A DNA stretch of 64,000 nucleotides from Nectonema munidae (taxonomy: Eukaryota > Nematomorpha > Nectonematoida > Nectonematidae). A program made the position numbers and the translations under genes. A model generated the notes under the pieces. The model was given only the letters and a program-made list of their open reading frames with translations, was not told where the DNA came from and ran no database searches. The stretch lies in assembly GCA_030549495.1 (NCBI GenBank), contig JAUIRK010000078.1, forward strand, positions 124,001 to 188,000, given 5' to 3'. Within the stretch, counting starts at the first letter, position 1; each line of letters begins with the position of its first letter. Shown one piece after another: positions 54,641 to 64,000 of this stretch.

Positions 54641-56140
54641 ATGAAATAGATGATACTCTGAATAAGAGTAAGAAGGTAGAGTGGGTATTTACTTCTAAAG
54701 ATGTGGATACTCGCCCTGTCATTAACTCAAAATATTTTCGTATTTTCGAAAGTGACCAAAAAAATGGGGTAAATTTGTTTATACTAATTAATCGTATTTA
54801 ATTATAAGTTTTCTTTTTATTTAGGAAATTTGCATATTATTTTACTAAATTTTTTTATTTGTTTGGGGTCGGGTCTGTTAGACCGTCAAAATCCAAAAGC
54901 AAGCTACGAAAACTTTAGATTGGTATCTAAAGTTTTCATTGACTATGTTAAGTATAACACTAACAAAACATGGTTGCAAGTCTTCTCTGATATTACTTTG
55001 TTTCAAAACGTAATAATATTTAAATGGGAAGTTAGCAAACAACCAGGTTTTATAAAAAATTTTTTGTATATTAGTTATTTAATTGTTTTAATTTTATTTT
55101 AAATCGGAACTATTATAAGTTATATCATTTATCTGAGTCGTTTCTTAGATTTTTTTAAACTGTACAAAAATAAATTTCCTGCTTCGTTTGAATTGGATAC
55201 GGAAACTTTTTCCGTATTATTTAATAGAACAATGAAAGGTAGATATAATTTTTTAAAAATTTTACGTTATATGTTTAAAGGATCCAAGAAAGCAACAATT
55301 TGTCGAACTCATGAACTGATGTCTCAGACAACAGTTCTGAGTTCGGAAGAAATCAATAAATTTTTAAGTGAAATGGATGAACATTATAACATTAAATTCC
55401 TTTTTAAAGTTATAAAAAAGACACCTTCCAATAAAGATGTGTGCCGCTTAAGGGACTACCTTATCATTAAATTTTTGTCGGTTAACGCTCAACGCGTAGG
55501 AGTGGCAATTAATTTGACCATCTCCGAATTTGAAGCGGCCGAACAAAATGACAAAAATTTAATGATAAGGGTTAAGGCCCACAAAAATGAAAGAAGAGGT
55601 CCGGCAATTATGTCGATCAGCACCTCCCTATATGAAAAAATGAATATTTACTTAAAGTAAGCTTTATGTTTGATTTCTTTATGTTCATTTACTTTATTTA
55701 TTTTGTTTTTAGTGATTGGAGAAAAAATAATTGTTGTAAAAACAATTTTTTTTACCACCCTAACAAATAACAAACTTACAACATCATACGTTGGAAGAAT
55801 TTTTTCTTCGTATTATATTTTTTATTGTTTTAAAAACTTTAATTTTAAACAGATATGCAAAAGCTATCCTTAATAAAAGTATTAGTAATCACCTATTAAG
55901 AAAATCATTGGTCATTTTTTTTAAATATCATTATGAAGAACATATGCCAGATTTGGCAAATATTATGAACCATTCAGAAATTTTTGAAGTATTGTTTAAA
56001 AGAACAATTAAAGGTATATATAATTTTTATATTAATTTTTTAAAAATTTTACGTTATATGTTTAAAGGATCCAAAAAAGCCACAATTTGCAGAACTCATG
56101 TCTCAGACAACAGTTCTGAGTTCGGGCGAAATTAATAAAT
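54640..56140 (+). pseudogene. Crypton-like tyrosine recombinase remnant, unit C
   Basis: 54640-54770 reads VEWVFTSKDVDTRPVINS up to a GTAAAT donor-like site. 54860-55065 gives YENFRLVSKVFIDYVKY. 55193-55660 is the best part: CRLRDYLIIKFLSVNAQRVG, INLTISEFEAAEQN and VKAHKNERRGPAIM, matching the first-Arg region of Crypton-type tyrosine recombinases. After an intron-like gap, 55875-55980 reads ISNHLLRKSLVIFF and ANIMNHSE, corresponding to the H-x-x-R box and following His. The nucleophile Tyr is not seen: instead, sequence homologous to 55200-55300 (LKILRYMFKGSKKATICRTH) recurs at 56040-56100. Non-functional, with internal duplications. Confidence 0.6.
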
Positions 56141-56520
56141 ATTTAATGGAAATGGATGATCATTATGATATAAAATATCTTTTTAAAGAGCAATGAAGTT
56201 ATAAGTAGTCTGCCAAAATTCTGCAATACTTTAAAAGTTGCCATTCTATAACCTTCTTCTTCGAATATACCCAAGTTAGTTCAAATTTATTTTTCTGATA
56301 GTTCCTTTAAATCGAAAAATCCTTTTAGATTCAAAGATGGTTTATTCCAAAATTATTATTAATGAAATTTCTTTGTTAAGAAGAAAATAATTCTTTATGT
56401 AAAATTTTTAAATCTATAAACAAAAATTATATTGAAAATTATAAAAATATTCCAGAATTTAGAGTCATAATTAAATCTTTGAAAAATTATAATAGAAGGT
56501 ATAACGAGCCTGTTTTAGTG
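56141..56520 (+). other. Short broken stretch before Helitron ORF, unit C
   Basis: Broken frames, possibly part of the Helitron N terminus, without a motif that I can place. Confidence 0.3.
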
Positions 56521-56549
56521 AGGTAGCTGCTTTTATACCTGATGGTAAT

Positions 56550-58811
56550 ATGAGTGAACTGAGTGAAGCAAGTAGTAGGGACATTATTATTTCTACTAAA
56601 CAAAATTATTTAAAAAGACTATCGGAATGCGATCCATTATATGATCCTTTAGCCTATCCATTATTATTTCCCACCGGAGAAAAAGGGTGGTATGATTCTT
56701 TAAAAATAAATTCAAAAAATCTATCAGCGGCTAAATTTTATAGGCTAAGGATCATGTATAGGATGGATTCCTATATTCATTTATGCAGAAAGCTTTTTTA
56801 TAAATTTATAGTAGATGCCTATTGTAAAATAGAGCATTTACGACTTATTTATTTACAAAGAAATCAGAACTTATTTAGAGGAGAGGTGTTAAGAGGGATA
56901 GAGGATGCCATGTTAGAATCAGACTTAAATCCAAGACAAATTGGTAAAAAAAATAATATTACCCTCTTCTTTTACCGCTAGCCATAGACATCTATTCGAA
57001 TTGTATCAAGATGCTATGGCTATCGTTAAAAGTTTAAGTAGGCCTCATATATTTATTACTTTTACGTGTAACCCGAATTGGGTTAAAATTAAAGAAAACT
57101 TATTATATGAACAAATTGCTCATGATAGAGATGATTTGGTAGTCCGGGTGTTCCGGTTGAAATTGGAATCGTTGTTAAGCGAACTTATTCAACAGGGCAT
57201 TTTGGGCGAGGTAAAGGGTTATGTTTATACCATTGAATTTCAGAAAAGGTCTCTGCCACACGCTCCTATTCTACTTATTCTCAAAAATGCCATAAACAGC
57301 ATTGAGAGTGTGGACGAGATCGTTTCTGCTGATATCCCATGCAAAATTACGCACCCCAATTTATACAAAATGGTACAAAAACATATGTTACATGGCCCTT
57401 GTGGTTTATATAATTCTAAAAATATTTGTATGAAAGATGGTAAATGTAAGAAAAAATTCCCAAAATTTTAATGAAACAACAAAAATTGAAAATAATAATT
57501 ATCCATTATATAAAGGATGTAATAATGGAAGAATTATTACTGTAAATAATATAGATTTAGATAACAGATGGGTGGTACCCTATAATTCATATATATTATG
57601 TAAATATCAATCCCATATTAATATAGAAATATGTAGCTCTATTAGCGCAGTTAAATATTTATATAAATATGTATAAGGGCTCAGATAGGGCTATTATCAA
57701 TATAAATAATGTCAATATTAGTAATACATATACTGATTGTGTACCCAGTACATCTAATGAGGTATGTACTACTAATAATGATGTTATTTATAATGAAATA
57801 GAAAATTATATAAACACTAGATATATTTCCGCAGTTGAAGGATGTTATAGAATCTTTTCCTTTCCTTTACATGGCAATAAACCTTTTGTCTTCAAATTAG
57901 ATCTTCATTTGCCTTCAAGCCAATTTATTATTTTTAAAGAAAATGAAAATTTAAACACTATTAATTCTAATCCAACACTTCTTGCGTGGTTTAAGGCAAA
58001 TGAAGAATATCCTGATGCGAAGACAATTAGGTATATTGATTTTCCTCAATATTATGTATATGATAAAAAATTAAAAAAATGGACTCCCAGAAGAAGACGA
58101 ATTAGTGTAATAGGGAGGATTAAATTTATTCATCCTAAAGCTGGTGAAATATATTATCTAAGAATTTTACTTACTTATATTTCAGGTTGTACATCTTTTG
58201 ATGACCTATTAAAGAATCCTAAATCAGAATAAATTCATCCTACCTTTAAGGAATCTGCATTGAAGAAAGGTTTTTACATCGCAAAGTCTGAAGCTAAAGA
58301 TATCCTGAAAGAATGCTATTCCACCTTCACGCCTCATCAACTCCGAAGTTTATTTGCCATTCTGCTACAATTCTGCGAAGTGGAAAATCCGCTGCAATTA
58401 TGGAAAGATTTCAAAAACGCACTTTGCGAAGATCTCTTTACAAATCAAGCTACAGAAAATCAGAAAGAAGAATCCTTCAAAATTGGCCTTTTGCAAATAG
58501 AGAGGCTTTTATCGATTCAATGCCGGTCATTAAAAGATTTTGGTTTCATATTAGAAGAAAGATTGAATATTGCTTGCCCTTTGATCCTGAAAGAACTTCA
58601 ATACGATCGAAAAATTGAAGAAAACTATCCAAAATTGAATTCTGATCAAATTAAAGCTGTTTCTGAAATTTTGCTAAAATGTGAAGATAAGTCACTAGGA
58701 TCAGATAAAGTTTTTTTCATCGATGGCCCTGGTGGATCAGGCAAAACATTTATCTACAACGTCTTGATGGCAAGAATACGAAGCAAAGAACATCTACTTC
58801 TGGAACAATGA
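56550..58811 (+). pseudogene. Helitron Rep/helicase, longer copy, unit C
   Basis: Retains the N-terminal half missing in A and B: YDPLAYPLLFPTGEKGWY and LPSSFTASHRHLFELYQDAM, then the Rep core PHIFITFTCNPNW, VYTIEFQKRSLPHAPILLIL. The HUH nuclease motif reads His-Ala-Pro where His-x-His is needed. The tyrosine region is frameshifted by loss of a TA near 57672, another slip lies at about 57468, and the stop after LLKNPKSE is shared with A and B. The helicase ends after its Walker A box, as in the other units. Five or more breaks, inactive. Confidence 0.83.
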
Positions 58812-59183
58812 CGGATCAAGCATTTGAACTGTTTAAGGACACGCTCAGCAAGAGATCACAATAAACTCGTCATAATTCAAGTGCAATTCTTTAGTCTTAT
58901 CATCTTTTTAGATATTACCATTTACAAATACTCGTTTACTATAATATTACTCTTGTGCAATGTTTTATGTTACTATTTTATGTGATGTGTAAATATCTTC
59001 TCCAAAATTAGGGAAGTTTTTTTAGAAGAAAATAAAAGATCGAACAGCAAGAAATTAAACGATCTCATGTACCGCTACAACAGTCAACAAGACTCTAAAA
59101 GGAAAAGCATAACTTTGAGCTTTGAGGAACAAGTGCGTATCAATCTGAACATTTTTCAGCCTTAAGATCTATGAAAAACTTTT

Positions 59184-59602
59184 GCTTTATATATGAATCT
59201 TGCTCAAAATTTTTTATATAAAAGGGGTCCTTTTTCTCCTTATTTAGGGTCAAAACTGACATAAAGTTTAAGAGCGGTTCGCTTCATATAATCAGCACTG
59301 ATAAGTGTATCACAAATATAAAAGATATCGTATCTCTTTCCAGCTGGTTTGAACAGATTAATCAAATTGCCTCACTATCAGAAATCCTAGTTAAAGAAAA
59401 GACAGCTATTCCATTGAGTAGTTTGAAAACCTCATCCAGTGAGATTGTTGGAGGCTCTTTATCACACCGTCTCAACGACCCGTTGAGAGTTAACACGTGT
59501 TCTATCAATGGCCTCGGTGTATTTAATACACACGTTGATGTGACCATAGATTGCATGGTTCAGTTTTCTAGGGGGTCAGCGAACCATCGAATATGTTTTT
59601 AG
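59184..59602 (+). pseudogene. L polymerase fragment 1 (capping domain), unit C
   Basis: Same fragment as in A and B, with RGPFSPYLGS and the HR-containing GGSLSHRLND segment. I see no unit-specific change. Confidence 0.75.
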
Positions 59603-59693
59603 TCATTAATCCTCAACTCCTTGAAAATCCTCGAGACCATTAGCATGCTTAATCCTCATTTAATTTCGAGACCTAGTGTTACATTCGATCTCT

Positions 59694-60255
59694 AAACACT
59701 GAACTGCATTCTACATCTAGATTATTAAAATGGCTTGTTAACTTCCCTACCGAACAAACGACTGATCAACACTTATTTCTTGAGATTGCTGGCTTAACCA
59801 AGATTTTCACATATCCTGTAGTGGATTTTGAACGCTCAGCGTCAAACATGCTTCAATTTGCGCTTTCCAGACTTTGACCCTATAATTGCACAAACAATAA
59901 GAAACCAGTTTGTGAAATTATCTATTTCAAACTTTTATGAAAAAAATTTCGCTTGCCGAAGTGTTTCCTACAACATGGCAGTCATTATCAACTTGAAATC
60001 TTATTCTTAACGGGAAAATTGCAACAAGGTTGTTTCAACAGGTTGCGAATCAATATCTTTTCAAAAGTTCACTTATCACAAAACTTTCTATATGATTTTT
60101 CTTTTGATTATACAGAACTTCTTGCTGATAAGGCAATTATAAGCTTTAGAGATGCCTGGCCTTCAGAATTTGAACGTTACACTTATTATAATCTATACAA
60201 GAAACTAATGTCTCGTTCTCACGATAAGAACAAAAGAGCTCTTATTATTTTTTGA
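59694..60255 (+). pseudogene. L polymerase fragment 2, unit C
   Basis: Same fragment as in A, including GCACAAACAATAAG as in A and not the unit B variant. The DKAIISFRDAW block is preserved; one silent-looking change (TATTATAATC) distinguishes it. Confidence 0.7.
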
Positions 60256-60404
60256 CTCAGGATAAAATCAAAAAAATTTTTTTTTACACAATAAAGCGCA
60301 ACAATCTGTCTAACGTCAAATTTACAAAATCCAGGTACTATTCTCATTCATACAACTGATATATCCCATTGCTAATTTTATAGTAAGAGGGTTTTAATCT
60401 TAAA

Positions 60405-61051
60405 ATGGCGGAGGAAAAGAAAATAACTTGGTCGGAACCTGAGATCCAAGAGGGAGAGGTAATGCTAAGTCTACAAGGAAGACGGAAACTGTTCAGCTGA
60501 GCAGTGAACCAGATATATTTTCTCAATTAACTTTCTCACAATCAGAGAAAGTCATGAAAATGATTGAGAAAATTGATATCAAGGCTACTGACTACATTAG
60601 AGAGGTAGCAGAGAGCCCAATTTTCAAGGAGTTCTTCCCAGAGTCCTCTGAAAAGGTAGACATAGAAAGATTTTCAGGACAATTCAAATTTGGAATGACT
60701 ATCAATGAGTTCTGTGTTGTTCTTTCCAGAAACCTAAGGAATGCTGCCAGGTGCATGGGAGGCGAGTTATATCGCAGTGCTAAAAACTTCTACCTGGTCC
60801 TGTTGTATCATTGCTTGGATACGGATGAAAAGACAATGCTACAGAATGTAGTGATTAAGATGAACGCAGAGGGATCCCAAAGTGCTGTATCAGTTGGACG
60901 AATTACTGTCAACTGTATGAAGAATTATTGTGGCTATTATGGTGGAGGCCGTTGGAATGCTAACGAGCTCTATTTATATGCCTTATGTAAGTCGATACTT
61001 GACCCTAAAGAATTTAGGGAACAGTATACGAGTTACTTTGAACAAGAGTAA
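60405..61051 (+). pseudogene. Unidentified ORF, unit C (frame lost near codon 19)
   Basis: The ATG at 60405 is followed by a 16-base loss relative to A at about 60460, giving an early stop. The remainder is open from Met 60554 for 165 codons and includes the 19 codons missing from A, with one change (AARCMGG against AARGMGG in unit B). Confidence 0.5.
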
Positions 61052-61081
61052 CTTCAATATTATATATAATGAACAAAAAAA

Positions 61082-64000
61082 GTTCATTTTCCTCATGGGT
61101 ATGACCCCGATGAGCAACCGAGGCCTCGACGTGTCCTGTTGTCCCCTCCGCCGCTCATAGCCGGGAGCCTTCCTCCAGATGGAACGCTCCCGCCTATATC
61201 ACCTACGGAGCACCCATATGGATATGGGCCGTTTATTCCGCCCAGCCCAGATCCTCCCTCTCCCGAGCCTCTCCCTATCGACAGCTTGATAGGTTCACCC
61301 CCCGAAGGTCCTTCGTTCAGGGTTCCCGAGGGTGGTTTTCTCCAGGAACTAGGCGTGCCCGTGGGAATCCCACTGCCCGTTCCGGAGATTCCCCCTCGTA
61401 CGCTGCCCACTCAAAGACTGGTCCAGTCTTTCATCGCGATTTCCGAGGGACAGCCCACGCTCACACGTGTGCCGCCACCCGATCCTACGCCTCCCCCCAC
61501 AGCCCGTGGCGACCCATCCGCCCGGACTGATTCAGACTAGGATAAGGATCGTTGACGGCCAACCAGTGTTAGTATCGGAGGATCCGGTGGACCCCCCGAC
61601 GCTGCCACCACTCAATATCCTCCTGCATGCCCCCTCCGATCCGGCGTTGTCACCATCCTTTACTTTCCAGTCTGATGGTTCCATCGCGGTGCAGGCGGGT
61701 GATCAAAGTTTCTTTATTCCGGCTCACCCCGGTGCCCTATTGGACTTCTACGAAGCCAATAAAGCCTTGTTTCCCCCCAGTTTCTGGAAAAACATCTTCT
61801 CTCAGGTGATGTCCTTTGACCCCGAGGACAACCCCCTGCCCGGACCCAGACGAGGATCAGATCCAGTCTATCATAGACATCGCCTCCTGCCGAAACCTCC
61901 TCAAGTCCTATTCAGCCTCAGCCAGACTTGCGGAACTGCCCATCAATACCTCGTTTCGAGTCTCTGCCCCCCTATTCAGGCCACCGCAGGACCTCAGACA
62001 CCGAGGCATACTGAACATACTCCGGCGAGGGTACAAGCCGAAACTGATCTCCAACAGGCCATTTCACTCCTTTTCGAGGTTCTCGAAGCCACCCGCATGC
62101 CAGAGGGACTTCCTTGATCGGCACGTGCTCCCCTAAGCTCGTCAAACACGGCATCCTAGAATTGGCAAGGAAACCGCGGATCATTTCCCCATGTTTCCTG
62201 GTGCCTAAAGCCAATGGGAAGACACGCCTAGTAGCGGACTTCGGCTTCACCAAGGAGTTGTTTTCCACGCCGCCAATTCGTTTGACGGCGCCATACCAGT
62301 TAAGATACATACCAGAAAACCTGAACTGGGCCACCAGACTTGACCTGTCAGATGCCTTCTTCGGAATCCGTATACAAACGGCGTGGCGAAGCTGTTTTTG
62401 CATCAAACTGGGTGGCCGAGTCTGGCAATTTACCAGGCTCCCCATGGGAGCATGTTTTAGCCCAGCTATCCTCCAGAATACGATGCGCCGGCTAGTAGGT
62501 ACCTTCAAGGCCCGACTACCCTTGTCTTGCGCGTCTAAAGCAAAGATCATCGTATATCTGGATGATTTTCTCCTCCTGGCAGACTCCCAAGAACTGGCCG
62601 GCCGGATCACCAGCCAGTTCACCAGTTTCTTGGAAGAGGAATGCGGGATCCGCATTAACTCTGACAAGTCTATTCTCCGGCCCACTCAAGTCCTCGACTT
62701 CCTCGGGGCCCGCCTCGATCTCAGCACTAGGACGATGGGTGTCCCGGACGCTAAGAAAGAGGCCCTCCTTCGGGCGCTATGCGCCTTTTTTGTTGGCACA
62801 GAATTGCCCGGAGGTCCCCACCAAATGGAGACAGAAGATAATGGGTATCCTGAATTATTACGCGGCAACGCTCCCCGGAAAATTCAGGATTATCTCCAAC
62901 CTCTATCATTGGGAAGATCTCGCCTCCTACGGCCAACTGGTTCAGCTGGCTTTTCCATACGTGATGGATACCATCCTTGTTCCCTGGAGTCTGGCAAAAT
63001 CCAGGCAGCTCGATGGCGAAGTTCATGTGGATGCCTCTTTGATGGCCTTGGGTTTCCACACAAAGGAAGGCTCATGGTGCTTCCCCATCCAGGCCCCCGA
63101 ATGGAACATCGCAGACCTGGAACTTCTGGCCATCATCCTCGCCCATTTCACATGGCCATCCCGAAAGATCCTTTCAGATTCAATGGCTGCATCCGCAAAT
63201 TGGGCAGCAGTTCCTGGCGCCAAGGCATCCTCCTCCTCTGGCTGGAAGCCTCCAGCAATTGGAAGGATGCCCTGCGCTCCTCAATCGAGTACGTGAAGTC
63301 CGAAGATAACCCGGCAGACGAGCCGTCCCGCCGCCAATCCTTCGCAAAAGACCATTTACTCGATATTTGGGACTGCCAGATTACTTTGGATTCCAAAGTA
63401 TGGAGAGACTTCTTCAGCAACATCCTCCTCACCTTCAAGTGGACCACTGAAGCTAGGATGAAGAAGTTCTCTCCCACAGAGCCTGTGCAAAGGACCCACA
63501 ATGCCATGAAGATAGACCCTATCGACTGCCCACTTGGCGCCAAGACGACAGCAGAAGATCCTTCTCATTGGTCAACAAAGCTCTGCAAAAGAACGGGCTA
63601 CGCCCCCCTGTTAACTCCCCTGTTGCCCCTCCTGTCTGGAGGAAGGCTCCCGGCTATGAGCGGCGGAGGGGACAACAGGACACGTCGAGGCCTCGGTTGC
63701 TCATCGGGGTCATACCCATGAGGAAAATGAACTGACCGCCTCCCAGACGTCCAGGCCTCCGCGGGGAGGTCCGAACCGGGTGGTGGGGGCATGGACTCGG
63801 CCACAGGAGGTGGCGAGACCAGCCTTCTGTGCCTGGAACCCAGGGGTGGTGAAGTGGCGCTAGGGGGGCCATACCCGGTGGGAAAGTCGGAGAACGACCG
63901 GCCTATGCGCCAATCAGGCGGGAGCGTAGTCATAGGCGAGTCTGGATCAGACTCAGGGGGAGGAGACGGGGAGGGCTGTGGACCACAGCAAAACAGGGAG
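61082..64000. mobile_element. Internally inverted retroelement, unit C (cut by window end)
   Basis: J at 61082-61179 and 63635-63732, terminal repeat A at 63523-63615, then the minus-strand N-terminal pol frame (63933-63635). The gag part lies beyond the window. The inversion is the same as in A and B. Confidence 0.72.
61139..63721 (+). pseudogene. pol (spacer, RT, RNase H), unit C
   Basis: Same domains as in A, but four one-base insertions relative to A break it, each in a homopolymer: an extra C near 61493, an extra C near 61835, an extra C near 62131 and an extra T near 62790. Because of the last one, the RT frame here runs directly into the frame that holds NPADEPSRR, giving a 535-codon open stretch (62114-63721). 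RT motifs are all intact. Confidence 0.72.

Larger units (their letters stand above)
52033..64000 (+). repeat. Composite tandem unit C (truncated by window end)
   Basis: Third unit, same order, but containing about 3.8 kb (about 53513-57345) that A and B lack. The window ends inside the minus-strand part of the retroelement, so its satellite, if any, is not visible. Confidence 0.9.

Overview
This window is non-coding, transposon-saturated DNA from an animal nuclear genome. It is very AT-rich, genes carry spliceosomal introns (one MULE intron has a clean GTAAGT donor and TAG acceptor), and nearly every recognisable protein is a decayed transposase, recombinase or reverse transcriptase. The families present (piggyBac, hAT, MULE, Helitron, a Crypton-like tyrosine recombinase, CR1/Jockey-like LINEs, Ty3-like and DIRS-like RTs) suit an invertebrate, most likely an arthropod. 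A repeat-rich crustacean such as a copepod is a low-confidence guess. I see no bacterial operons, no CRISPR array and no convincing host gene.

Left part, 1-25.6 kb: layers of nested transposons. LINE and Ty3-like fragments, the latter split by a hAT-bearing insert, fill 1-6.4 kb. A MULE with about 158-bp terminal inverted repeats, six exons and a LINE fragment inside one intron occupies 6931-9823. A piggyBac element with matching ends spans 10953-17288. It contains an inserted hAT-type element with a perfect 8-bp target duplication (11077-13432) and a C-rich non-autonomous element in its intron. A pogo/Tigger-like end, an RT/RNase H remnant, a single diverged copy of the satellite found later in the window, and a second piggyBac remnant follow. 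22.2-25.0 kb is a patchwork of direct repeats.

Right part, 25.6-64.0 kb: a composite unit repeated head to tail three times (A 25629-40234, B 40235-52032, C 52033 to beyond the window). Each unit holds, in order: a MULE transposase remnant; a truncated Helitron Rep/helicase; fragments resembling the L (polymerase) gene of a non-segmented negative-strand RNA virus; an unidentified ORF of about 220 codons; and a GC-rich RT/RNase H retroelement whose gag half points the opposite way to its pol half. Units A and B end in a satellite of about 320-bp monomers (17 and 8 copies); the end of unit C lies outside the window. Unit C keeps about 3.8 kb (a Crypton-like recombinase and the Helitron N-terminal half) that A and B lost through one shared deletion.

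The most interesting object is this macro-repeat: an endogenous viral element plus an internally inverted retroelement, carried together in tandem with a satellite array. One diverged monomer of that satellite lies at 20.2 kb, beside the piggyBac remnant. Many frame breaks, especially in unit C, lie at homopolymer runs and may be sequencing errors rather than decay.
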